A DNA stretch of 64,000 nt from Ahrensia kielensis DSM 5890 (GTDB taxonomy: Bacteria; Pseudomonadota; Alphaproteobacteria; Rhizobiales; Rhizobiaceae): the NCBI RefSeq assembly GCF_000374465.1, contig NZ_KB894529.1, positions 496,001-560,000 on the forward strand, given 5' to 3'. This document shows, piece by piece, positions 39,168 through 47,441 of the stretch. The position numbers and the translations under genes are program-made. The first letter of the stretch is position 1; every line of letters starts with the position of its first letter. The notes beneath the pieces are model-generated. The model did no database searches. It saw only the letters and a list, made by a program, of their open reading frames with translations, and was not told the DNA's origin.

Positions 39168-40190
39168 ATGATAAACAAAATTTCGAAACTCGCACTTGTC
39201 GGCTTAGTAAGCGCAGCAATGTCCGTTTCTGCCTATGCGCAGGAAATGACATTGAAGTTCCAATCTTCAGACCCTGCTGGCAATCCGAATTTCATCCTTC
39301 AACAAGGATGGGCTGAGATTGTTGCTGAAAAGTCAGGCGGCAAGATTGTTATTGAATTATTGCCCGTTGAATCGATCGTCGCGCATAATGAAACTCAAGA
39401 CGCCATAGCCGCAGGTATTTTGGATGGCCATATTACCGATACATCTTACTTCGCAGGTAAAGATCCAGCTTTTGGCCTAGTTGCAAACCCAGTTGGCGCA
39501 TGGTCAGCGCCTGAAGAAATGTTCGCATTCATGAACGAAGGTGGCGGCAAAGAGCTAATGAATGAATTGTTGGAGCCATATGGCCTTCATTTCATTGGCG
39601 CAACAACTCCAGGTCTGGAAGCATTTGTTTCCAAGGTGCCACTTAACGGCGTTGATGACCTTAAAGGCTTGAAACTCCGCGCACCAGAAGGACTTGTTCA
39701 ACAAGTATTTGCAGCCGCAGGTGCTTCACCGGTGAACTTACCTGGCTCTGAAGTGTTTACTTCGCTTGATAAAGGCGTGATCGACGCGGCAGATTATTCT
39801 GTATTTTCAACAAACCAAGCGCAGGGCATGCATGACGTTGCAACAAACCCTGTATATCCGGGCTTCCACTCCATGCCATTGGTTGAAATTTCAATGAACA
39901 AGGCAAAATGGGACGCCTTGCCGGATGAAACGAAAGCCATGCTTGAAGAAAGCGTACGCGAATTTGCGCAAAACCAAGTTGCGGCACTTGCTGCTAAAGA
40001 CATGGAAGCTGTTGAGGCTGCCAAAGCAGGTGGCAAAGTTACCATTTCAAACTGGTCAGCGGAAGAACGTGCGAAATTCCGTACTATCGCCACAGGCGAA
40101 TGGGCGAAAGTTGCAGAGCGTTCTGAAAACTCCCAAAAAGTCTATGACGTTTTGACTAAATACCTGAAAGAAAACGGCCTAATGCAATAA
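39168..40190 (+). CDS. TRAP transporter substrate-binding protein DctP (module 1)
   Basis: This is the periplasmic solute receptor of a tripartite ATP-independent transporter. A signal peptide ends near residue 24 (AYA before QEM). The DctP fold is recognised from the mature N-terminus MTLKFQSSDP, the carboxylate-binding arginine region LKGLKLRAPEG and GVIDAADYSVF. Its neighbours, gluconokinase and a GntR-like LacI, suggest gluconate or a related aldonate as ligand; that is inference. GGAGG precedes the ATG. Confidence 0.9.
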   Translation: MINKISKLALVGLVSAAMSVSAYAQEMTLKFQSSDPAGNPNFILQQGWAEIVAEKSGGKIVIELLPVESIVAHNETQDAIAAGILDGHITDTSYFAGKDPAFGLVANPVGAWSAPEEMFAFMNEGGGKELMNELLEPYGLHFIGATTPGLEAFVSKVPLNGVDDLKGLKLRAPEGLVQQVFAAAGASPVNLPGSEVFTSLDKGVIDAADYSVFSTNQAQGMHDVATNPVYPGFHSMPLVEISMNKAKWDALPDETKAMLEESVREFAQNQVAALAAKDMEAVEAAKAGGKVTISNWSAEERAKFRTIATGEWAKVAERSENSQKVYDVLTKYLKENGLMQ

Positions 40191-40205
40191 GCATTGGCTA
40201 ACAAG

Positions 40206-40228
40206 GAATCGGGCACTTTGCCCGATTC
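40206..40228 (+). other. Perfect 10-bp stem-loop between dctP and dctQ
   Basis: GAATCGGGCA (40206-40215) pairs with TGCCCGATTC (40219-40228) around a CTT loop, with no T-run behind it. It follows the dctP stop by 15 bp. Such hairpins behind binding-protein genes usually protect the upstream mRNA or attenuate read-through, raising the receptor-to-permease ratio. Confidence 0.8.
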
Positions 40229-40248
40229 TCTTACGCGGGGAGGCTAAA

Positions 40249-40800
40249 ATGCCCAAAACAGAAAAACCGGTTCATGACAATGTTGATCCGGGCGCCATTC
40301 AGCAAGCAGGTTGGCTGGGTCGCTGGATTGATCGTATTGGTATTATCTTTGCTACTGGCATCGTTCTATCCGTGCTGATCCTGATGAACGAAGTTATCTT
40401 GCGCTATGTATTCAATGCACCGACTATTTGGGCGCACGAAACCACGATCTTTCTTTGCGGTATGGCCTTCATCTATGGCGGGCTATATTGCACCGCGCGT
40501 AACAGCCACATCCGTGTCGTTTTAATTTACGATGTCATACCGCCGCGCATTCGGCGCATCTTTGACGTTATCATTTCTATTGTTTGCGCCGCCGCTAGCG
40601 CCATGTTTGCTTGGGCAGCCTATACAATGGTTTTGCGTGCAGCTTTTCGACCAGACGGCAGCATAAGACTAGAGCGTTCTGGAAGCGCTTGGGACCCTAT
40701 CTTTCCGGGAACCGTAAAGATTTTTCTACTCGTTATTATGGCTGTGATGGCCGTTCAATTTATTATTCTTGCCTATAATTACGCGCGGGGTCGCAACTAG
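40249..40800 (+). CDS. TRAP transporter small membrane subunit DctQ (module 1)
   Basis: This is the four-helix small permease subunit of the TRAP system. Helices lie at about 28-48, 62-80, 102-123 and 145-165 of 183 aa. Family features include VLILMNEVILRYVFNAPTIWAHE (part: LRYVFNAPTIWAHE) after helix 1. GGGGAGG precedes the ATG, and its stop TAG overlaps the GTG start of dctM, so the two are translationally coupled. Confidence 0.9.
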   Translation: MPKTEKPVHDNVDPGAIQQAGWLGRWIDRIGIIFATGIVLSVLILMNEVILRYVFNAPTIWAHETTIFLCGMAFIYGGLYCTARNSHIRVVLIYDVIPPRIRRIFDVIISIVCAAASAMFAWAAYTMVLRAAFRPDGSIRLERSGSAWDPIFPGTVKIFLLVIMAVMAVQFIILAYNYARGRN

Positions 40801-42119
40801 TGGAATTCTTTGGCTCATTTCAAGAACTCGGCATTGGAGGCGGCACATTTTTAATGTTCGCTATGCTGCTGGGTTTACTCGTAACCGGCATTCCATTGGC
40901 CTATGTTACTCTCCTCGTGGCGCTTATCTTCGCCCTCGGCTGGTTTGGACCGATGGTTGTGCCGCTGATAACAAGCCGCGTTTACTCGTTTGTTTCATCA
41001 TTTGTGTTTGTTTCAGTGCCAATGTTCGTGCTTATGGCGGCAATACTTGATCGCTCTGGCATCGCGCGCGATCTGTTTGACGCTATGCGTCTTGTTGGCG
41101 GCCGTCTTCGCGGCGGCATTGCCATTCAAACCATCTTCGTTGCTGTTATTTTGGCCGCGATGAGCGGCATTATTGGCGGCGAAGTCGTTCTGCTTGGACT
41201 TGTGGCCCTGCCCCAAATGCTGCGCCTTGGCTATGACAAACATCTGGCAATTGGCGTGGTTTGCGCAGGCGGTGCACTTGGCACGATGCTGCCCCCCTCT
41301 ATTGTTCTGATCATCTACGGCTTAACAGCCAATGTTTCCATCGGCGATCTATTCACCGCGTCATTTTTGCCAGCGCTTATGCTTGCGGGCTTCTATGTCA
41401 TTTATATCCTTGTGCGCGCTCATTTAAATCCGGCTATGGCTCCCATTCCTGAGCAAGACGATGAAACGCCTATGAGCGAGAAGCTTCGTCTTTTAAAAGG
41501 GCTTATTTTACCGCTTCTCGTTGTAGTCTGCGTCTTAGGCTCGATCTATGGCGGCATTGCCAGTGTTACAGAGGCATCGGCGGTCGGTGTTGCTGGCGTA
41601 TTACTTTCAACCATCATTCGCGGTGAATTCACGCTAGACCTTTTGAAGGGCGCTGCTCTGCAAACGCTTCAGACGGTCGGCATGATCGTTTGGATCGGCA
41701 TCGGTGCAAGTGCCCTTGTTGGCGTCTTTAACCTGATGGGCGGCATCAATTTCGTGTCTGATTTAATCACAGGCATATCTGATAACCGCGTTATCATCTT
41801 GCTCTTCATGATGCTTATCTTGTTCGTCTTGGGCATGTTCCTTGATTGGGTCGGCATCGCGCTTTTGACAATGCCTATATTCGTACCAATCATTTCAGAG
41901 TTAGGGTACGATCCTGTTTGGTTTGGTGTGGTGTTCTGTATGAATATGCAGGTATCATTCTTGTCACCGCCATTTGGTCCTGCTGCGTTTTATTTGAAAA
42001 GCGTTGCACCGCCTGACATTTCGCTGGCGACGATTTTCAAATCACTTCTACCGTTCATTGCATTGCAAATCTTGGCACTGACAATGCTGATCATATTCCC
42101 CGGAATTACAGGGCGATAA
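40800..42119 (+). CDS. TRAP transporter large permease DctM (module 1)
   Basis: This is the ion-coupled transport subunit with about 12-13 membrane helices over 439 aa. Typical DctM stretches are FVSVPMFVLMAAILDRSG, GALGTMLPPSIVLIIYG and GMFLDWVGIALLTMPIF. The GTG start overlaps the dctQ stop in TAGTG. It ends the gntK-dctP-dctQ-dctM unit. A strong inverted repeat follows its stop. Confidence 0.93.
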   Translation: MEFFGSFQELGIGGGTFLMFAMLLGLLVTGIPLAYVTLLVALIFALGWFGPMVVPLITSRVYSFVSSFVFVSVPMFVLMAAILDRSGIARDLFDAMRLVGGRLRGGIAIQTIFVAVILAAMSGIIGGEVVLLGLVALPQMLRLGYDKHLAIGVVCAGGALGTMLPPSIVLIIYGLTANVSIGDLFTASFLPALMLAGFYVIYILVRAHLNPAMAPIPEQDDETPMSEKLRLLKGLILPLLVVVCVLGSIYGGIASVTEASAVGVAGVLLSTIIRGEFTLDLLKGAALQTLQTVGMIVWIGIGASALVGVFNLMGGINFVSDLITGISDNRVIILLFMMLILFVLGMFLDWVGIALLTMPIFVPIISELGYDPVWFGVVFCMNMQVSFLSPPFGPAAFYLKSVAPPDISLATIFKSLLPFIALQILALTMLIIFPGITGR

Positions 42120-42131
42120 AATATCAAGAAG

Positions 42132-42176
42132 CACGCGACATGGTCCTGCATGATCAATACAAGACCCTGTCGCGTG
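42132..42176 (+). terminator. Long inverted repeat after dctM
   Basis: CACGCGACA (42132-42140) pairs perfectly with TGTCGCGTG (42168-42176), and GGTC with GACC inside it, around a 17-nt loop. No T-run follows. It starts 13 bp after the dctM stop codon, so a factor-dependent terminator or mRNA 3' stabiliser is likely. Confidence 0.5.
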
Positions 42177-42424
42177 GCATGTCAGTCGATATACACACTT
42201 TATAGCCGAACTCGGCGCTACAGTTGACCTAATCTTAAGATTTAAATGCCAATTCTATTTGCCACCGATCGGGAAAATTCCGTTGCGGCAGCGCTCAATT
42301 AACTGGTTAGCAACCGGATAATTAAGCGTGCGATTCTTCATGATCCAGAAGATCGCTGGAAGGCAAAATGTAATTCGGACTTTGCCGACACTGTTCTGGT
42401 GCGGCTATTTATTGGTGAAACGAC
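42177..42424. other. Intergenic region before the first GGDEF-EAL gene
   Basis: No coding region, tRNA or known RNA family is visible in the rest of the 305-bp gap between dctM and the GGDEF-EAL gene. A short GCCGA/TCGGC dyad lies near 42207-42218. The promoter of the downstream gene must be here, but I see no clear -35/-10 pair. Confidence 0.4.
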
Positions 42425-44434
42425 TTGATCGAAGAATTCACAATCGAACGTATTATGGAAGTGTCCGGCGTTGGTGGCTGGCAATTGGATCTTAAGAACA
42501 ATAAACTTGAGTGGACAAGCCAAACCAAACGAATACACGGCGTACCGTTGGATTATGAACCAAAGATAGAAACAGCAATCGAGTTCTATCACCCCGATGA
42601 TCGCGCTATCATAACAAAAGCTGTAACTGCTGCGATTGAAAAGCATGCTTCGTGGGATCTAAAACTAAGATTGATCAGAGCAGATGGCGAGCAAATTCGC
42701 GTCCGTACTTTTGGCGAAGTGAAAACTGATCTGCATGATACCCCCCGTGTTTTCGGCACTATTCAAAACATAGAAGACACCGAGCGAGAACTGAATAAAC
42801 TCCAATCAATCTTCGACAATGTTGATCATGGTCTGAATGTGTTTGACGCCGAGGGCCGGCTTCGGTTCTGGAACCAGCAATATCTTGACCTGTTCAACAA
42901 GCCCGAAGGCGAAATCTATGAAGGAATGACCCTTCAAGAGATTCTTAGTTGCGAGTTTGAACGTGGCGATTTCGTTGGCGATCCAAAAATATTTAGTGAA
43001 GCCTTGCTTGAAGACATGGCGGCCAATCGCGGGACCGTACAAACTGGAACGATAAATGGCTTTCGCACAATTCAAACAATCAACCGGCCTTTACCGGAAG
43101 GTGGCTGGGTTTGCACGCACCATGACATTTCAGAAGCAAAGCAGGCCGAAACAAAGCTAGCCTATGCTGCGCATCATGATTCTTTGACATCATTGCTCAA
43201 CAGGCATGCATTCGAAACCGAGTTTAAAGAGCTGATAGAATCTCATCTCAATGTTGTCATGGTGATCATCGACCTTGATGATTTCAAGCCTGTTAACGAT
43301 CAATACGGACACGCATCTGGCGACCAATTGCTCAAACTATTCGCTTTTAGAATGAGTGAGCATTACGGTGAATTGGCAATTGTTGCACGACTTGGCGGCG
43401 ATGAATTTGCCGTTGCCTATGTCACGAAGAACATCGATGTTGAAAAAGTAAAAGCTGATCTGACAAAATTACAAGCCAACCTCATGCGTGAGGCTCTCAT
43501 TCGCGGACAAACAATCAAACCTGCCGCAAGTATTGGTTGCGCATTTGGGCAAGGCGGCAAGATTACACGCGAAGAGCTTTTCCATCAGGCCGATATGGCT
43601 ATGTACCGTGCCAAAGCGCGCGGTGGTAATTCGTTTGAAATCTTTGACGAACGTATGGCCGCAGAACTTAAGCTTCGAGATGAAGAAAATCATGCGATTA
43701 TTGAAGCCTGTCGCAACAACCAATTAGAATTTCATTTTCAACCAATCTGTTCTTTTCAAACAGGCGCTCGAATTGGGTTTGAAATGCTTGTGCGCTGGCC
43801 TGAAAAAAGCGATCTTTGGTTTCCAGCAGATCGCATCATAAGCGTTGCAGAAGAAAATCGCCTCATTGATTTATTGGGCAAATATGCAATTAGCTGCGCC
43901 TTGAGTAACATCAAAGCCTATGGATTAACCGAAAAAGTTTCCGTCAATGTATCACCGCTCCAATTGGGTAAAGGTGAACTGTTGGCGCATGTTAAAGCTG
44001 CAATAAAACGCACTGGTGTTAATCCGGCACAACTGGAATTAGAACTAACAGAAAGCTCGGTCTTGTTAGATGTCAATGGCGCGATGGAAGAGCTTATCGA
44101 GATCAAGAAGCTTGGCATCACCATCGCTATTGACGATTTTGGCACCGGTTTTGCAACATTAGATTACCTCAATATGTTCCCGTTTGATCGCCTGAAAATT
44201 GATCGTTCTTTTGTTCTGAAACTTCTTCGGGATCAGCAATCAGGCGCCATCATTAGCGCAGTTGCAGCTTTAGCACGCAATATTGGTATGGAAACAACGG
44301 CCGAAGGTGTGGAGACTCAAGAGCAATATGATATTCTGCGTGCATCAGGTTGCACACATGCACAAGGTTATCTACTTGGAAAACCGGCTCCTCTATCAGT
44401 GTTTTTCGACCATGAAACCAAACTCTACGCATAG
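42425..44434 (+). CDS. PAS-PAS-GGDEF-EAL cyclic-di-GMP enzyme
   Basis: This soluble dual-domain protein could make and degrade cyclic-di-GMP. Two PAS domains cover about residues 1-125 and 125-240. GGDEF is intact at 324-328 with no RxxD inhibitory site before it. The EAL domain has E453 (motif EML rather than EAL), SVNVS, ELTES, IDDFGTG, the lysine in RLKIDRSF and AEGVET, so catalytic residues are present. The TTG start has only a weak ribosome site; an ATG at 42455 is an alternative. It has no membrane helix. It is the first gene of the signalling island. Confidence 0.9.
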   Translation: MIEEFTIERIMEVSGVGGWQLDLKNNKLEWTSQTKRIHGVPLDYEPKIETAIEFYHPDDRAIITKAVTAAIEKHASWDLKLRLIRADGEQIRVRTFGEVKTDLHDTPRVFGTIQNIEDTERELNKLQSIFDNVDHGLNVFDAEGRLRFWNQQYLDLFNKPEGEIYEGMTLQEILSCEFERGDFVGDPKIFSEALLEDMAANRGTVQTGTINGFRTIQTINRPLPEGGWVCTHHDISEAKQAETKLAYAAHHDSLTSLLNRHAFETEFKELIESHLNVVMVIIDLDDFKPVNDQYGHASGDQLLKLFAFRMSEHYGELAIVARLGGDEFAVAYVTKNIDVEKVKADLTKLQANLMREALIRGQTIKPAASIGCAFGQGGKITREELFHQADMAMYRAKARGGNSFEIFDERMAAELKLRDEENHAIIEACRNNQLEFHFQPICSFQTGARIGFEMLVRWPEKSDLWFPADRIISVAEENRLIDLLGKYAISCALSNIKAYGLTEKVSVNVSPLQLGKGELLAHVKAAIKRTGVNPAQLELELTESSVLLDVNGAMEELIEIKKLGITIAIDDFGTGFATLDYLNMFPFDRLKIDRSFVLKLLRDQQSGAIISAVAALARNIGMETTAEGVETQEQYDILRASGCTHAQGYLLGKPAPLSVFFDHETKLYA

Positions 44435-44486
44435 CGCTCTAAGACCAATCAGAGACTGATTCCAAGCAATTCCGTCTTGAAGCGCT
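44433..44486. repeat. Nested inverted repeat resembling a rhizobial intergenic repeat element
   Basis: AGCGCT (44433-44438) plus AAGAC (44441-44445) mirror GTCTT (44474-44478) plus AGCGCT (44481-44486). A second perfect hairpin, AATCAG-AGA-CTGATT (44447-44461), is nested inside. The outer arm overlaps the GGDEF-EAL stop codon. The architecture recalls RIME/REP-type mosaic elements of Rhizobiales; no second copy is seen in the window. Confidence 0.45.
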
Positions 44487-44656
44487 GCATAAACGCTCTC
44501 ATTCTACATGATTTCGTCAAAGCGTGACCTGTGAGCGCCCCACTGGTAGAGGCGTGAAGTTTAGCAATAATACAATGCTAAGCTGTTATTTACAATTTTA
44601 TGAAAAATTAAGCGAAGTAGGAAGCCGCGCTTGCGGCAAAACAAGGGCCTAGCTTA

Positions 44657-46534
44657 ATGACAAATCTGATGAACTACTTCGCTAATCTTGCAGACCGTCT
44701 TGTTCCCGATGAGATGCGAAGCGACATCAATGAGCTCAAACGCGTTCGAATGTTCATTATTTCGCATTTGCTCGGCCCATTTTTAGGCTTCCCAATTTTC
44801 CTGTTCTTATTTGTAAATGACCCGGCCCCATGGCCGCATGTTCACATCCCAACAGCAGCACTTGCTATGTTCTGGGCTTTTATAATCGCGCTAAAACTGT
44901 TTCCTAATTGGTATAGCGCGCTAGCGCTCGCTTCGACCGTGAACTTAAATTTCATCATTCTGTTTACAGCATATCAATATGGCGGTGCGAGTTCACCGTT
45001 TTTGATGTGGTTTTTGCTAACACCATTGCTCGCCTTTTTCTATTTAGGCTCAGGCATAAAAACAAGCGTGGCAACGCTTTTACAGATCTTTGGCGGCGTC
45101 GGCGTTTTCTACACTGTCTACTTGCTTGATGGTTCTTTTCCGCAGCACATTCCTCTTGAAGATATGGTTGGCGTGACCATGCTATCGTTGATCTGTGCTT
45201 CGATGTATATCTTCTTTATGTCGAGCTATTATGCATCGGTTGTCGATTCACAATCTGGGTTACTACGCGAAATCGCCCGACATCAGGCAACTCTTGATGA
45301 TTTGAAATTCGCAAAAGAAGAAGCTGAACGCGCCAACAGCGCAAAGTCTGATTTCCTAGCCAAGATGAGCCATGAGTTGCGTACGCCGCTCAACGCAGTG
45401 TTAGGTTACTCCGAGATATTGCTGGAAGATGCTGAGCTGGATGGCAATGGTGAGCAAATTGCTGATTTGCAAAAGATTAGTGCTGCCGGCAAGCATTTGC
45501 TTGCGATGGTCAACGACATTTTGGACATTTCAAAAATTGAAGCTGGGAAAACCGAACTGTATATCGAAGATGTCGACATCGATCAGATGATAAACGAAAT
45601 CGAGATGACCGCTCGCCCGTTGGCAGCTAAAAACACCAACACATTTGTCATTGAGAAAGCCGAGCAATTAGGCGCTGCTAAAATTGACTTGACCAAAACA
45701 CGCCAAGCCATTTTCAACCTTCTGTCGAATGCTTCTAAGTTCTGCCAGAATGGTAAAATTGTGTTGACCGCAACCAAGGATTTTACAGGCGAAGTTCCAA
45801 TGCTAAAAATTGCGGTATCAGATACTGGTGTTGGCATCACAGAAGAGTCATTGGCAACTTTGTTTGAGAATTTCAGTCAAGCCAATGCAGCTGTTAACGC
45901 CAAATTCGGTGGCACAGGTCTTGGCCTATCACTTAGCCGAAATCTATGCCGCCTCATGGGCGGTGACATTACAGCAACAAGTACAATCGGTGAAGGATCG
46001 GTCTTTACAATCACTGTTCCGCTTGAAGTTGCTGATAACGCAATTACTGACGAAATAGAAAATGAAAACCACACCCAGGTTGATGAAGCATTGATGAATG
46101 CTGCTTCTGATTTGCGTGCATTCCAAGAAGGCGATGCGGGTTTATCGGCAAGTACAACAACACACAGTGCGCCAAGAGTTTTGGTCATTGATGATGATAA
46201 AGGATATTTGAATCTCGTTGATCGCATATTGCGTAAAGAAGGGTACAGCCCTGTTCTGAGTGATCAGCCTGCCAGTGCTATGCAACTTGCAAGAGCCGTT
46301 AAACCTCAACTTATTATGCTTGATGTCCTAATGCCTGAAATCGATGGTTGGGCAGTTGTCGAAATATTGAAATCATCGCCTGACACAGCATCAATTCCAC
46401 TTTTAATGGTAAGTGTGATCGATGGCCCGCAAACAGGTAGCAGCAATCTCGTAGACGCATTTATTCCTAAACCAGTAGACAGCAAGCAATTGATCAAAAG
46501 TATTAACAGTTTGCTTAAGAAAGATGCTGCATAA
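44657..46534 (+). CDS. Multi-TM hybrid sensor histidine kinase with receiver
   Basis: This inner-membrane hybrid kinase has five or six membrane helices in the first 200 residues (first around 33-52, containing LGFPIF) and almost no periplasmic domain, so the signal is likely a small membrane-soluble molecule. A short coiled coil leads to HisKA with His239 (MSHELRTPLN), HATPase (DTGVGI, GTGLGLSLS) and a C-terminal receiver with Asp556 (MLDVLMPEIDG). It is followed after 24 bp by a single-domain regulator. Topology and domain order match CqsS of Vibrio, and an alpha-oxoamine synthase lies 1 kb away. The same sensor type also occurs in unrelated kinases. Confidence 0.88.
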   Translation: MTNLMNYFANLADRLVPDEMRSDINELKRVRMFIISHLLGPFLGFPIFLFLFVNDPAPWPHVHIPTAALAMFWAFIIALKLFPNWYSALALASTVNLNFIILFTAYQYGGASSPFLMWFLLTPLLAFFYLGSGIKTSVATLLQIFGGVGVFYTVYLLDGSFPQHIPLEDMVGVTMLSLICASMYIFFMSSYYASVVDSQSGLLREIARHQATLDDLKFAKEEAERANSAKSDFLAKMSHELRTPLNAVLGYSEILLEDAELDGNGEQIADLQKISAAGKHLLAMVNDILDISKIEAGKTELYIEDVDIDQMINEIEMTARPLAAKNTNTFVIEKAEQLGAAKIDLTKTRQAIFNLLSNASKFCQNGKIVLTATKDFTGEVPMLKIAVSDTGVGITEESLATLFENFSQANAAVNAKFGGTGLGLSLSRNLCRLMGGDITATSTIGEGSVFTITVPLEVADNAITDEIENENHTQVDEALMNAASDLRAFQEGDAGLSASTTTHSAPRVLVIDDDKGYLNLVDRILRKEGYSPVLSDQPASAMQLARAVKPQLIMLDVLMPEIDGWAVVEILKSSPDTASIPLLMVSVIDGPQTGSSNLVDAFIPKPVDSKQLIKSINSLLKKDAA

Positions 46535-46558
46535 GCAACATCCAGACAGGGTAATTTT

Positions 46559-46930
46559 ATGAGCACAACAGTACTAATTGTAGAGGACCATCCGGTTAAC
46601 CGAGACATTATCGGGCGGCGTCTTTCAAAACGGGGGTACACAATTCGTTACGCCGTCGACGGCCCATCCGGCGTTGAAGGTGCTGTAGAATTTAACCCTG
46701 ACATCATACTGATGGACATAGGGCTTGGAGAAATGGATGGCTGTGAGGCCACACGTAGGATTAAAGCCAACCCTGCTACGACAAACATTCCGATCATCGC
46801 TTTGACGGCGAGTGCTTTTGAAACAGACCGGACGCGCGCATTGGAAGCTGGCTGTATTGACTTTGATACTAAGCCGGTCGATCTGCCAAGATTGCTCATT
46901 AAAATGAACCGCGCGCTTTTGGTCCAATAA
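46559..46930 (+). CDS. Single-domain response regulator
   Basis: This is a stand-alone receiver of 123 aa with no output domain, similar in size to DivK and CheY. The acidic pair is at ED 9-10, the phospho-acceptor is Asp53 (LMDIGLGEMDG), followed by the threonine in ALTAS and lysine in DTKPVD. It lies 24 bp after the hybrid kinase and should take phosphate from it or pass it on. A strong terminator follows. Confidence 0.92.
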   Translation: MSTTVLIVEDHPVNRDIIGRRLSKRGYTIRYAVDGPSGVEGAVEFNPDIILMDIGLGEMDGCEATRRIKANPATTNIPIIALTASAFETDRTRALEAGCIDFDTKPVDLPRLLIKMNRALLVQ

Positions 46931-46962
46931 TACCAACTTATCTTTTCTGATAAGCATCAAAC

Positions 46963-46995
46963 AAAAGGCCTGATAAAATTTATCAGGCCTTTTTT
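46963..46995. terminator. Bidirectional Rho-independent terminator
   Basis: AAAAGGCCTGATAAA (46963-46977) pairs with TTTATCAGGCCTTTT (46979-46993) and is flanked by A and T runs. It separates the kinase-regulator pair on the plus strand from the regulator-synthase pair on the minus strand. Confidence 0.93.
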
Positions 46996-47042
46996 ACTGT
47001 TGTAATATTGGCTGTCTGCCTGATGGATCAATCATACCGTCA

Positions 47043-47441
47043 CTATGCTGCGGCACTCATTTCTTCCGACAGTAAAGTCATACGCAATTGTGCAATCTCA
47101 ATCGGCTTTTGCAACGCAAAAGGAGCATTTAATCCCAGTGAAATTGCTTTAACCCGCGTTTCCTCAAGTATCTCGGGTTCTTGTCCCGAGATGATGAGTA
47201 TTTTCCCAGCGTATTTTGCATTTGCCAATAGGATCAATAGATCATTTGCATCAAGATTTGGCATACGAATGTCAATTGAAAGAACATCCGGTGCTAATGC
47301 ACTCGCCAAATTCAAAACCCCGCGAGAGTCAGATGTAGCAAAGGCTTCGTATCGACAACGTTCGGCAACGCGAACGATCAATTCAGCCGATGACACATCA
47401 TCGTCAATTGCTAGAAGTCTTGGTTGGCGAAACCCAATCAT
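47043..47441 (-). CDS. Single-domain response regulator coupled to the oxoamine synthase
   Basis: This is another stand-alone receiver, 132 aa. Acidic residues DDD lie at 13-15, phospho-acceptor Asp57 in LSIDIRMPNLD, serine in LIISGQ and lysine in LQKPIE, so it is phosphorylatable. Its ATG overlaps the stop of the oxoamine synthase gene (ATGA), so translation of the two is coupled, and a functional link is likely. The cognate kinase is probably the convergent hybrid kinase 0.5 kb away. It differs from the other receiver and is not a simple duplicate. Confidence 0.9.
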   Translation of the reverse strand: MIGFRQPRLLAIDDDVSSAELIVRVAERCRYEAFATSDSRGVLNLASALAPDVLSIDIRMPNLDANDLLILLANAKYAGKILIISGQEPEILEETRVKAISLGLNAPFALQKPIEIAQLRMTLLSEEMSAAA

